A stretch of DNA of 64,000 bases. It comes from Rhizomys pruinosus (lineage: Eukaryota > Chordata > Mammalia > Rodentia > Spalacidae). The stretch is from the NCBI GenBank assembly GCA_009823505.1, contig VZQC01005691.1:39324-103323 (forward strand), given 5' to 3'. Within the stretch, counting starts at the first letter, position 1. Each line of letters starts with the position of its first letter. The translations under genes were made by a program, and so were the position numbers. The notes under the pieces were generated by a model that saw only the letters and a list, made by a program, of their open reading frames with translations, had not been told where the DNA came from and did not search any database. Positions 54,263 to 64,000 of the stretch are shown here, in pieces.

Positions 54263-54445
54263 CCGAGCGTTGCCTGGCAGATGGTGATGCAATGGCTTTT
54301 AATCCCTAAGCATTGCGGAGGCCAGAGGCAAGCAGATTCTTTGTGAGTTCAAGGCTAGCTCTGGTCTGCAAAAGATGAGTTTCCAGGGCAGCTGGTTTAG
54401 GACCTGTTTCAAAAACAAAAAAAAAAAAAAAAAAAAAAAAAAACA
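54263..54445 (+). mobile_element. B1 SINE, heavily indel-laden
   Basis: TTGCCTGGCAGATGGTGATGC to AGGACCTGTTTCAAAAAC and a long A tail. It shows many single-base insertions, such as AATCCCTAAGCATTGCGGAGGCCAG. Confidence 0.85.
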
Positions 54446-54551
54446 CAAAAAGAAGAAGAAGAAGCCCAGAGTCTTAGGCAGTTTAAAGAATTGGTGTGAA
54501 ATTTCATTGCCAACAGAATCACTTAAAATAAATGAAAAAGGTAAAGATTTA

Positions 54552-54702
54552 GCCGGGCGAGGTGGCGCACGCTTTTAATCCAAGCATTTGGGAGGCAGAG
54601 GCAGGCGGATCTTTCTGAGTTCAAGGCCAGACTAGTCTACAGAGTAAGTTCCAGGATAGCTGAGGCTACAGGAAGACCCAGTCTTGAAAAGACAAAAAAA
54701 TA
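54552..54702 (+). mobile_element. B1 SINE, young
   Basis: GCCGGGCGAGGTGGCGCACG to CAGTCTTGAAAAGAC. AAGGTAAAGATTT and AAGGGAAAGATTT flank it. Confidence 0.93.
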
Positions 54703-55210
54703 AAAGGGAAAGATTTGAGTGATAGATGCACATTTTTGTTGAAGTAAAATTAGGTGCATAGCATAACTTTTCTGTGATTTGTGAATTTATTTATATAATA
54801 AATATCACATGATAAAAACATCAAAATGAAGCAAGTTCATATATAATCATTTACCTAATTATAATTATATAATCATTTACCTTCCCTATCTCAGACTTTT
54901 ACTAATGTATAATAATTATTCATTGAAACAGCACCTCTTTCCTGCATGCAGAAGAGAACCTCGCCTGCTTGTGTGAAGCAGTATTATTAGGGAGGAGGGT
55001 GTGTTCCTGTCCATTCATGCTCCAGCTGTCATTTAGCTTCATTCTGTTTGGACAAAGATCCTTGATTCCCACATGCTGCAGATGGAAATACAGAACTGCA
55101 ACATTCAGAGACATTCTGCTGTCTGCCACAAAATTCAAGTCATTCCTGTTTCTTTGGATATGTATAATGTTTCTGGGAATTATGGAACATTTCTTTAAAA
55201 AAAATGCAGT
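54703..55210. other. unassigned stretch
   Basis: AT-rich; no gene or repeat recognised. Confidence 0.5.
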
Positions 55211-55428
55211 CTAGAGATGTGGCTAAGTCGACAGAGTAATTGCCTAGCATGCAAGAACCCTTGGGCTTGATCCCTAGCACTATTATAAACCCAGCATGAT
55301 GGTGCACACCTGTTATTCCAGCACTTAAGAGAGCAGATAGGATCAAAGTTCAAGGTTATCCTCAGCTACAGAGGGAGTTAATGATCAATCTAAGCTATCA
55401 GAGATTATGTCTAAAAAAAATAAAAGAG
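55211..55428 (+). mobile_element. B4-like composite SINE (ID + B1)
   Basis: ID-like left part (CTAGAGATGTGGCTAAGTCG, GGGCTTGATCCCTAGCAC) followed by a B1-like part (CCCAGCATGATGGTGCACACC, TTATGTCTAAAAAAAATA). Confidence 0.72.
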
Positions 55429-55430
55429 AA

Positions 55431-55510
55431 GCTCAAGGTCATCCAAGGCTACATAGTGAATTTGAGGCCATCCTGGGATACATGAAATCCTGTCTTAAAA
55501 ACAAAACAGA
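55431..55510 (+). mobile_element. B1-like right-half fragment
   Basis: TCAAGGTCATCCAAGGCTACATAG to AATCCTGTCTTAAAAAC. Confidence 0.7.
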
Positions 55511-55511
55511 A

Positions 55512-55671
55512 GCCAGGCGTGGTGGCACAAGCCTGTAATCCCAGCACTTTGAGGCAGAGGCAAGTGGATATCTGTGAGTTCAAGGCCAGCCTAGTCTATA
55601 TAGCAAGTTCCAGGTCACCTGAGGCTACAGGAAAAGCCTGTCTCAAAAAGACTGGAAAAAAAAAAAAAAAG
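55512..55671 (+). mobile_element. B1 SINE
   Basis: GCCAGGCGTGGTGGCACAAGC to GCCTGTCTCAAAAAGAC plus A tail. Confidence 0.93.
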
Positions 55672-55916
55672 ATGTTTTCTGAATCCTCTGAAACAACAAC
55701 AAAAAAGAAGTTATTATGGACAGTTCTATAGCACATCTAGAGTTCTTCACTTGTTAGAATGTGAAGAGAAGTATAGTTATATAGTTACACTGCATAAAGC
55801 AAAATTACCTACAAATCTGATTAGAGATCTCATGTTTTCCTTGGACACAATAGCAGGAAAGCATCTGTTTAGACCCAACTCATACACACTCTGCTAAAGT
55901 AGAGAATGCATGGAGC
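55672..55916. other. unassigned stretch
   Basis: Nothing recognised. Confidence 0.5.
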
Positions 55917-56090
55917 TTGGCTATGGTGGTGTGTGCCTATAATCCTAGCACTCAAGAACAAAGACAGGAGGACCACAAATTTGAGGCTAGCCTGAGCTAC
56001 AGAGTAAAAATTTGTTTAAAAGTTTAGTGGTAGAGCATTTGCTTGGTATGTGGTCCTATGTTCAATGTTTGCTCAACATAAAAAAAAAAC
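55917..56090 (+). mobile_element. old B1 followed by ID-like sequence
   Basis: B1 part AGCTTGGCTATGGTGGTGTGTG to GAGCTACAGAGTAAAAATTTG, then GTTTAGTGGTAGAGCATTTGC with an A-rich end, an ID-like core. Confidence 0.7.
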
Positions 56091-56381
56091 AAACTCATTA
56101 ACAGGGAGCCAGATTCCCAAGTTACCTACTTTTATTATACTAATCATACTAATGCCAGTTCTAAACCTCAAACTATAGTTGGGTTCATATAACCAACTGT
56201 GAGAAGAACTTGAGGTTGCTTCATAAATTGGTGTGGTTGTTTGAATGACAATGTCCCCCATAGGCTCCAAGTATTGAGACATTTTGTCCTCAGTTAATGG
56301 TGCTGGTTTTGGAGGTCTTAGAAGGTGGAGCCATGCTGGAGGAAGCTCATCACTGGAGGCAGGCTTAGAGAGCTCAAAAAG

Positions 56382-57118
56382 TGTGGGAAAATCCAATTTG
56401 AATGGGCTAGGCTTTCAGCCAGCATTTCTCAAGGACACAGCTGTGGGTCATAAGATCCCTCTGACCCTTCCACGAAGGAGGAAAACAGCAACTCATGATT
56501 TAACTTGTGAACCGACTTGTGATCCAAGCACATGATATGGGGCAAACAATAGTGAGTGATGTATACAAGGGGCATGTTGCAGGGGTCTAGAATTGGCTAT
56601 GAGAGATGACATTATGCTGTCTATATAAGGGAGGTGCTGTATACAATAAATGGATCTTCATTGCCACCTGACAAGATCTGTGGTCCATTAATCCCCAAGT
56701 GTGTTAGTGTAAGCCCATCAGGCTTGTGTTTTGAGTGTTGAGTGCTAGTGGGTTGGCTGGAAAGAGGTCTGTCAGACTACCAGCATGAGAAGAGAGAGTA
56801 TTGTTTGCCAGCAGTGTTTGACTGGAAAGAGGCTGCAGAGACCACCAGTCTGGGTTTCCTGTCTTGGGGAGTTGTCTGACTTCCAGCAGGTGAAATTAGT
56901 GAAGCCAATACAAGGTGGTGGTCCAACACCCAAGGCCAAGAGTTTGAGATGGCAGATAGCCTCTCAGACTGGGCTTCAGGGCAATAGTTCCTGCAGCCAG
57001 CTTGCATTCTGCAATTAGGCACTAGCTCCCACAGGTAGCCAAAGGCGGCTCCTCCCCTTTTCCCTCCACAGCAGGAGCAAGTAAAAAAATCTCTGATTGC
57101 AGGAAAGCGCTTACAACA
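56382..57118 (+). mobile_element. solo class II-like LTR inside the MaLR 5' LTR, 737 bp
   Basis: TGTGGGAAAATCC ... CTTACAACA, flanked by AAAAAG (56376-56381) and AAACAG (57119-57124), a 6-bp duplication with one change. It has a CTATATAAGGG TATA region and an AATAAA at about 56645, then a long R/U5. Its opening TGTGGGAARATCCARTTTGAA matches the complement of the LTR at 59918-60550. Confidence 0.75.
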
Positions 57119-57262
57119 AAACAGCCTTGCCAGTCTCCAGTTGCACTCTGCTTCCTGTGCTTGCTTGAAGATGTGTCTCCTGCCACCATACCTCCTTGCC
57201 ATGATGGTCTCTAATTCCCCTGGAACCACAAGCTCAAATAAACTCTTCGTTTTATAAGTTCA

Positions 57263-58580
57263 GTAATTGGTACTGAGAGTGGGTTGTTGGCTGTGAAGAA
57301 CATGACCATATGGGTGTTTGGAGAAATGTAGAAAACTTCAAAATTTTGGGCTAGAAAAGCAGTTGATTGCTGTAAGCAGAGCTTAACAGGCCATTCTAGT
57401 AGGAGCCTGGAAGAAAGCATTGCTGAGAAAAATGTAGTTCCAGGGGAAAATAAGGACTTAATCAGCAACTGGGGTATTTTGGCAAAGAGCCTGGCAGGAG
57501 TTTTCCCACAGCCCAAATGCTTACCTGGGGCTAAATTGAAAAGCAATGGACTAATTTCTTCAGCAGATGATATTTTAAAACATCCTAATGTAGAGATGGT
57601 AGTCTGGCTATTAATGGTAAATATTATACAGATATAGTGAAAAAGAGCACATGGGGCAGAAAGAAATGCAGAATGTACAGTTTGGATTGGAAAAGAGCAC
57701 TAGGAAGATAAATCTTGGACCAAAGCCCTGTGCTGAAAGAAAGGATCCCTTTGATAAGGACATTAAAGTGATTAAGAAGAGGTGTAGAGATTTACAAGTA
57801 AACAATGGGAAGAATACTTTCAGGGCAAGACCATACCCAGTTAAGCCTCCAATTTATGAAAGGAAAATGTGGCAAGGGTTTTTTATTCCAAGAAGTCCAA
57901 GGCAGAGAAAAGCTGCAAATGTGGATGAAGTAGGCCAAGGTCCATCCCAAACTTGCAGCAAAAACTGGCTGTGTCATTCACATGGTGCTGGCTTTAGAGG
58001 CATGAAAGATGCAAGAGTTATGGGTTATCAGTTCTACCTCTGCAGTTTCAGAGAGCCTCTGAGGCCAGGCAGAGTGCAACAGGGGCATCCTTGTATAAAG
58101 AAGCCCCTGGCCGGTCAAGAGGCCCTCATAGGCCATTGTGTGAAGCTGTGAAGGTGAAGTCTGGGTGGCTGTGGAGAGCTCAAGATATTCAAGACGCCAG
58201 AGCTGTGAGATACTTGCTAAGGAGAGCTGCATACAGAGTGGTACCTGCCCAAGAAAGAGATGTATGTTGCAGGCAAAGCTGCGAGAGCTGAGCCATCTAA
58301 GCCCTTTGGAAGTAAAGTCCCTGAAGTTGCACATGAAGCTACTGGATTTGGTGTTTGCCCTGCTGGTTTTTGGTCTTATTTTGGACTGGGAGTTTCTCCC
58401 TATGCCTCTGTTCTTCCCTTTTGGAATGGGAATGTGTTCTCAGTTCCACTGTATGTTAGGAGTATGTAATTTGTCTTTTTATTTTACAGGGGCTTACAAT
58501 TAAGTTGGCCTGAGTCTCAGAAGAGACTTTGCATTGTAGACTTTTGAATGGCTCTGAGATTGGTAAAGACTATAGAGACT
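57263..58580 (+). mobile_element. MaLR internal region
   Basis: The order of phrases (GGTACTGAGAGTGGG, CCTGGCAGGAGTTTTCCCAC, TTTGGAATGGGAATG, TTTTATTTTACAGGGGC, GAGTCTCAGAAGAGACTTTGC) corresponds to MaLR/THE1-type internal sequence. The 166-codon frame at 57651-58151 lies within it and has no retroviral enzyme motif. Confidence 0.75.
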
Positions 58581-58584
58581 GGCT

Positions 58585-58985
58585 GACATGGAGCCCAGGA
58601 TCCCAGTACTCAAGATGCCAAGATGGATCCTAGGACTCAAAATGAAAAGATGGAGCTGGTGATCCCAGGACTCAAGACTCTAAGATGTAGCCCGCGATCC
58701 CAGCACTCAAGATGCAGAGATGGAGTTGGTATTCCCAGAACTTTTTGGAGCCTGTGATCCCAGCACTCAAGATGCTAAGATGAAACCCAGGATCCCAGGA
58801 CTCAGAACACCAAGATGAAGCCCGTTATCCCAGAACACAAGAAGCTGAGAAGGAGCCTGTGATCCTAGCACTCAAGATTCTAAGATAGAGCTGGTGATCT
58901 CAGCACTCAAGATTCTAAGATGGAGCTGGTGATCCCAGCACTCAAGAAGGTGAGATGGAGCTGGTGATCCAAGAACTTTTAGGAG
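58585..58985 (+). repeat. 35-bp minisatellite, about 11 units
   Basis: Units have the form GATCCCAGCACTCAAGATGC + TAAGATGGAGCTGGT with 5-25% variation; one unit is shortened where CCCAGAACTTTTTGGAGCC replaces the core. Confidence 0.9.
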
Positions 58986-59191
58986 AAAAAAAAAAATTTT
59001 AAGGGAACAACAGCAATGAAAAGACTCACTCAAAGAACTTCCCAAACAGTAAACTTCTGCATCAAAAAAAGTTTTTAAAAAAGGACTTGAGAAAAAGATA
59101 CAAGATAAGACAACATATAAGGCAGAATGCATACGTAGGGGGATGGGGCATGGATGGGGGAAGGGTATAAACTTGATTAAGAAATATTGTA

Positions 59192-59460
59192 GGGGCTGGA
59201 GAGATAGCCTAGCGTTTAAGAGCACCGACTGCTCTTGCAGAGGACCTGGGTTCGATCCCCAGCACCCACATGGTGGCTAAGAACCATCTGTAACTGCAAT
59301 TCCAGGAGAATTCCAGTTCCAGGGGAATCTGACGCCCTCTTCTGACCTCTGAGGCATTGCACAACATGGGTGCACAGACCTACATGCAGACAGTGCATTC
59401 ATACACATACAAAAATAAATTTAAAAAAAATTTTTAATGAAACCAAAAACATTTTTTAAA
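59192..59460 (+). mobile_element. B2/B3-type SINE, long subfamily, inside the L1
   Basis: GGGGCTGGAGAGATAGCCTAGC start; target duplication AAGAAATATTGTA at 59179-59191 and 59461-59473. Confidence 0.96.
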
Positions 59461-59917
59461 AAGAAATATTGTATGAAATGCACAAAAGCTCAATAAAAAT
59501 TTAAGGAAAAAAAAGACTATAGGGACTTTTAAGGTTAGACTAAATGCATTTTGCATTTATATGATCATGAGTTTATGGGGGGGCGTGGAGTGGAATGTGG
59601 TAGTTTGAATGAGAATGTCTACAATAGGCTCCAAGTATTGGAACATTTTTGTCCCCCTTTAGCAGTGCAGGTTTGAGAGGTCTTAGAAGGTGTGGCCATC
59701 TGGAGGAAGCTCACCGCCGGGAGCAGGCTCAGAGAGCTCAAAAAGCCTTACCAATCTCTAGTCGAGCTCTGCTTCCCCGCCCTGCTTGAAGATGTGAACC
59801 TCTGCTTTCTGCTCCTTCTCCTCCTGCCACCACACCTCCCCACCATGATGGACTCTAATTCCCATAAAACTGTCAACTATAAGCTCAAATAAACTCTTCC
59901 TTTTATAAGTTCCCTTG

Positions 59918-60550
59918 TGTAGGAAGCTTTCTTTTGTGCTGAACAAGGACCACTCAGCCTTGCTAAGGGGACGGGGACAAAGCACCTGCCAGCAGCTGCT
60001 GTAGGGAACCCACCTCTCAGCACAGAGACCAGCTGGCTACTTCCCATAGCCCAGCCTGGGTGGTACTTCCAACTCAAGCCCTTAGCCAGGAACCACTCAA
60101 CACGTGTTCCACTCTTGACTGTGACTTCCCACCTGCCCAGAGACTACAGAACCTGGGACAGTAATTTTCAGACTGATAGCTGTTGGCCTATCTTCAGCCT
60201 ATGTCTACTCACAAAACCAGCTATCCAGATTGGTGGTCCACACGGGGACCTATTTCCAACCCACTGGCCACCCAAACAAAATGCAAGCTTGCCTTGGCCT
60301 GTATGCCATGATGATGTTACTGGAAAATTCAATTTATTCTTGCTACAGCCTGCTTTTATAAACTAAATGACGTCCATTCCCAGGACCAATCATAGATCCC
60401 CCAACTCCGAGCCACTGCACACCATTGCCCCACCCAGCATCACACACCTAGGCCACCTTGCTTGCTCCTCCTATAAGACTCTCAGTCACATAGTGCCCTG
60501 AAGGGGGCTAGCTGAGAACTAGCCCCTCCTTCAAACTGGATCTTCCCACA
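59918..60550 (-). mobile_element. solo class II-like LTR inside the MaLR 3' LTR, 633 bp
   Basis: On the + strand TGTAGGAAGC ... CTTCCCACA with an exact 6-bp duplication CCCTTG (59912-59917 and 60551-60556). On the minus strand it reads TGTGGGAAGATCCAG, with TTTATAAAAGC and AATAAATTG (about 60335) in LTR order. Same family as 56382-57118. Confidence 0.85.
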
Positions 60551-60599
60551 CCCTTGGTCATGTTGGTTCTATCACAGCAACAGAAAAGTGACTAATACA

Positions 60600-60998
60600 T
60601 GAGTTAGCATAATTACACTAAAATTGATTGAAGAAAAAGTGGAGATTTATCATTATAATCCAACTCAGGAGTATATAAGGACAGAGGTAAAGGGATATAC
60701 TTCAGGGGGCAGAATTGCTAACAATACTCTTGGTCATTCAATATGAATGCAGTAAAATGTTGCTTGAAACCTCCTCTGGTTTCTTATAAGTGGTAAGTGA
60801 CTTGCCTGGGAGACTGGAAGCAACAACACTAGAAGCTCAAGTACAAGAAATTGCTGAGCAGAGGTATGTAAACTAACCAACAGGGCTGGGTACAATGTGT
60901 GAACTGCTTTGTGTCTCTTGTTGATGCTCCTTGGAGCATACCTTACAGAAGCAGTTCTCAACAATTACAGGAATGGAATAACTCTGTGGATGCCAGTT
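60600..60998. other. unassigned stretch
   Basis: Nothing recognised. Confidence 0.5.
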
Positions 60999-61171
60999 TT
61001 TTGTTTTGTTTTGTTTTGTTTTGTCTTTTTGAAACAGGGTCTCTCTGCTCTCTGTATCTCCAGCTGGCCTGCAACTCACTATGTAGACTAGGCTGGCCTT
61101 GAACTCATAGAGATCTGCTTACCTCTGCCTCCCAAGTGCTGGGATTAAAGTCATGTGCTACCATGCCCAGC
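60999..61171 (-). mobile_element. B1 SINE with (TTTTG)n tail
   Basis: GTCTTTTTGAAACAGGGTCTC to GTGCTACCATGCCCAGC. A small CTCTCTG duplication near 61045. Confidence 0.93.
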
Positions 61172-61433
61172 AGTTGTTTCTTTCTTTAGCAACCACAACT
61201 AAGGAAACAGTCAGATAATAGAATGGACATGAATGAAGTGTCCACAATTAAGATGATGGATGACCTAATAATGTGGACATCCTCATACCAAGACATGGAT
61301 ACTACCACAGCAAGAATCTGTTCTTCCAGAAGAAGAGACTAAGCCAACATGTTCAGGTCGAGCTCACTTATAATTATTTCCACCTTAGGTAGTAATCTTC
61401 CTGGAAAAGACATCTTCTTGTGATGTTGGTTTC

Positions 61434-61804
61434 TGTGCTGGATAGCTTTAGTGTCAACTTGACACACCTGGGTTGAGGGAGCCTCAATTGGGGAATTTGC
61501 TCCATTGGATTGGCCTGTGGCCACATCTGTGGTGTATTGTCTTGATTGTTGAGCAGTGACAGTATAAGAAGGCAGGCTGGGTATGAGCCAGGGAGCAAGC
61601 CAGTGGGAGAGCAAGCCAGTGGACAGCATTCCTCCATGGCCTGTGCTTCAGCTCCTGCCTCCAGGGTCCTGCCCTGAGTTCCTGCCTTGTGCTACCTGAG
61701 TGATGAACTGTGAACCAGGAGATGTAAGCTGAATAAACCCTTTCCTCCCCAAGTTGGTGTCCATCAGAGTGTTTTGTCACAGCAATGGAAGACAGACTAG
61801 GACA
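61434..61804 (+). mobile_element. solo ORR1-type MaLR LTR, 371 bp
   Basis: TGTGCTGGATAGCTTTAGTG to GCAATGGAAGACAGACTAGGACA, with a perfect 5-bp duplication GTTTC at 61429-61433 and 61805-61809, the size typical of ERVL elements. AATAAACCC signal at about 61733. Confidence 0.93.
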
Positions 61805-62914
61805 GTTTCTTTCCCTGTTCTTCCCTCAGCACCACCATCCCCCAGCTCATCATGTCTCATCTAATCATCATATATTCCTAGCAGCACTTCCTGGGAGCAC
61901 TATCCCTACTTATACTGAAGAGTGCCAATGTGAATGTGTGACCACAAATCCCACTGCTCTTCCATAGCAGGGCTAGCAGATACATAGAGAAACCCAGGAG
62001 AGAAGAGGGCCACAAAAAAATGAAATTTATACTAAGTGCTATGTTCCGAACATCATACCACAGTATCTGTAAGGAATGGGAGTTCACATTGGCCCTACTG
62101 CTAAATGGTTGAGAATCAGAATCACTGTTTTTCACTGCTGCCAATTCTCTGAACTAGATTCCTTTACTAAGAACCAGAGTTATGTTTAGATAATGCTTTG
62201 TAATCCCAACTGACCAAAAGGACAGGAAAATTAGTATCTTGGGAGAGATTTTAAAAATGCATATAAGTTGCCTTAATAAAAACGAAAATTAAATACGGTC
62301 TTATGAGAAAGAGAAAATATAATAAAACAAGAGGGAAGAGTGCAAGCAAGGCAAAATGGTCTTTGTGTTTGATTGGACTAATGATCAATCAGTGTGACAG
62401 CACTCAGTTATCCAGGTGAATAATTCATGCTCAACATGTCCAGTAAGCTTAGCTATTACTTAGGACATTCTGTTCAGCAGTGCTGCCTGGCAGAGCACTA
62501 TATTCAGGGAGCTACACACACCATCTTTCCAGGTAGAGCAAAGCCTCAGAAAACTGGAAACGACTGCATCAGGATTGAGCAAGTGGCCAACTGGAACCCT
62601 GGGGAAGACCGTCTTCTGTCTGTCCTATAAGAGATATTGTGTGCCCTCAATATTTGCATCAAACAGCAAGTGTTGCTGAGACATCATGGGGATACTGACA
62701 AAACCTGGGGGAAAAACAGCATTATCTCCACAGCATTATCTCCACAGTTCAGATTGATCAGTAGAGGCTGTTACATGACTCTTTTAATCATTTCATATGT
62801 CTACATTGAAATTACCATGAACCTTAAAAAGTGGGAACATAGTTGTACTTATCTACTAAGCTAAACTGAGAAACAAACAAAAAAAACTAGCTTATTAAAG
62901 AAACTTGTTGTGTG
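61805..62914. other. unassigned stretch
   Basis: No gene or repeat recognised. CAGCATTATCTCCA is directly repeated near 62720-62748. Confidence 0.45.
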
Positions 62915-63168
62915 GGCTGGAGATGGAGATTGGCTCAGTGGATAAACATACTGGCTGCTCTTGCAGAGGACCTGGGTTTGGTTCCCAGCACCCACAGAGC
63001 AACTAATAATGGTTCAAAACTCCAGTGTGTGTGTGTGTGTTTGTGTGTGTGGGGGGGGGGAGACACCTGATGCCTTCTTCTGACCTCTCTGAACATTATA
63101 TGCATGGATGTGCTCACATACATGCAGGTAAAACATTCATAAAACACATAAAATAAAAATAATAAAGA
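62915..63168 (+). mobile_element. B2/B3-type SINE with internal (GT)n(G)n
   Basis: GGGCTGGAGATGGAGATTGGC start. A (GT)n run followed by 11 G (63023-63060) sits where sister copies have the CTCCAGTTCC segment. Confidence 0.85.
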
Positions 63169-64000
63169 AAAAAAGCAATTTAATATGTTAGAAAATCACT
63201 TTTCTTACTGGTAAAATCAAAATGAAAGTAAAACTAAGCAGATGTAGACACCCATGCCTGGGGCTATGAGAATCTGTGGTATTTCTCCCAGACAAATGAC
63301 TCACCCACACTCAATTGCCTTCAAAACCCTGAAGGGAAGGAAGACTCCAGCAGACAACCTATCTGGGACAGAGCAAACATGAAGATGGAACCCCTAGAGC
63401 ATCTGTGGCCTGCAGCATGCACTAGGAAGGACTGGGGAAGGCTCTACAGAAAAAAAGCTAGGCTTCTGCTGTGGTTTGCTGCCTTCACCCACTTTGCCGC
63501 AAAGGAATCCTTCAAATAACAAATGCCAGATCCACCTCTGCTGAAGAACCAGGAAAGAAGCCACTGTGCTTTGAGAATGCTCTGAAACTCATTACAGGTC
63601 CTGGACAAGCAGAGGCCCAGGATACTTTGCTGACCCTATAGGACGGCTGCAGCACCTCCAGGAGGGCTGGGTTTGGCTTCCCTTGAAAGATTTAATTGCA
63701 GCTAGGAGAATTAGCTTAACCCACTAAAAGTATCCTGCTTTAAATATGTTGTCCCTTTATCACGGTTTGATGAAGCCCAAAGATTGCTTGTAGCATTTGA
63801 GAAAACAGAAGTAGAAAGTGCATTCGCTGTTTCCTCCTGCTGCAAGCCATAATACTCATTCCTCTGTCCCTCACCTCTGTTGGCTGGTCCTAGTTTTTGA
63901 GTGTCCTAATGTCATCCCTTGAATTTTCTTCCTTTTGGCCATGGCTTTTGATTTCTTTTGCCAGTTTATTTTCCTCTTCATTCTGAAGTCCCCAGAGACT
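63169..64000. other. unassigned stretch to window end
   Basis: SINE-free, with no exon-like segment that meets splice and phase criteria. Possible unique genomic DNA. Confidence 0.45.

Larger units (their letters stand above)
58581..59511 (+). mobile_element. L1-like 3' end with minisatellite, inserted in the MaLR
   Basis: Target duplication AAAGACTATAGAGACT (58565-58580) and AAAGACTATAGGGACT (59512-59527), 15 of 16 identical. It contains a 35-bp minisatellite, then a G-rich polypurine tract (about 59136-59162) and the terminus ATGAAATGCACAAAAGCTCAATAAA plus A tail, interrupted by a B2. Confidence 0.8.
56232..60599 (+). mobile_element. MaLR (ERVL-type) provirus, nested with four younger insertions
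   Basis: The 5' LTR (56232 to about 57262) starts TGTGGTTGTTTGAATGACAATG; the 3' LTR (59596-60599) starts TGTGGTAGTTTGAATGAGAATG and ends ATCACAGCAACAGAAAAGTGACTAATACA. Between them, after a primer-site-like TTGGTACTGAGAGTGGG (about 57269), runs non-coding MaLR internal sequence to TTTATTTTACAGGGGCTTAC (about 58480) and the 3' portion with GACTTTTGAATGG. The 5' LTR lacks its last 40 or so bases. MaLR internal regions carry only short relic frames, and none here is intact. No clear flanking duplication was found. Confidence 0.82.

Noticed and set aside
57651..58151. 166-codon open frame
   Set aside because: It falls inside MaLR internal sequence and shows no viral enzyme motif or known fold.
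58585..58985. Tandem protein-coding repeat
   Set aside because: The 35-bp unit is not a multiple of three, and stops occur in all frames.

Overview
This is repeat-dense nuclear DNA from a muroid (mouse-like) rodent. The evidence is dozens of 7SL-derived B1 SINEs, many tRNA-derived B2/B3-type SINEs, ID and B4-like (ID+B1) elements, MT/ORR1-type MaLR LTRs and rodent Lx-type L1 3' ends. The B1 consensus ends in GGGAGACCCTGTCTCAAAAAGACC rather than the house-mouse form, and the youngest B2-type family begins GGGCTGGAGAGATGGCCTAG and is still CpG-rich. Both point to a non-Mus lineage, perhaps a gerbil or another non-murine muroid; the species cannot be fixed from sequence alone. No prokaryotic features, CRISPR arrays or operons are present.

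Genes. I see no complete protein-coding gene. The best genic signal is one 57-nt exon-like segment at 4903-4959 with strong splice sites and an open phase, so part of the window may be intronic to an unidentified gene on the + strand. Two processed retrocopies are clear, both on the minus strand: a 5'-truncated, frameshifted RPLP0 pseudogene (about 50351-51150), and a retrocopy of an unrecognised mRNA (52640-53825) that keeps a GC-rich 5' end, a poly(A) tail and a perfect 16-bp target-site duplication. Nearly all other ORFs are translations of SINEs, microsatellites or N runs.

Layout. 0-16 kb: L1 3' ends, B1/B2 SINEs, a SINE-free AT-rich block at 2.64-3.56 kb that looks like conserved non-coding DNA, a solo LTR with 4-bp duplications at 7.25 kb, two ORR1-type LTRs, and an exact 261-bp inverted duplication ending at a single N (13635). 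16-34 kb: old L1 fragments, antisense MaLR LTRs, an inverted pair of Lx-type L1 3' ends (23.1-26.6 kb), clustered SINEs including a B2-B1 chimera, and a GGGTT/GGTTT array. 34-45 kb: a 548-bp N gap, a MaLR LTR split by B1, a 365-bp GAAGGA/GAA tract with one N, a CT tract with one N, and more SINEs. 45-56 kb: the two retrocopies, MIR remnants, and SINEs with unusually many small indels near 54 kb. 56.2-60.6 kb: a nested structure in which a MaLR provirus holds an L1 3' end (itself carrying a 35-bp minisatellite and a B2) and has a solo LTR of one ERV family inserted into each of its own LTRs, in opposite orientations. 60.6-64 kb: B1, a solo MaLR LTR with a perfect 5-bp duplication, one B2-type element, and otherwise unassigned sequence.

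Interpretation. The window records layered retrotransposition, readable through target-site duplications, rather than a set of cooperating genes. Repeat family names come from remembered consensus features and should be confirmed with a repeat library; boundaries given with duplications are exact readings, the others are approximate. I did not find a convincing new biological system. The most unusual items are the nested provirus, the exact inverted duplication at an N, the repeated use of one insertion site by two SINEs, and the unidentified full-length-looking retrocopy.
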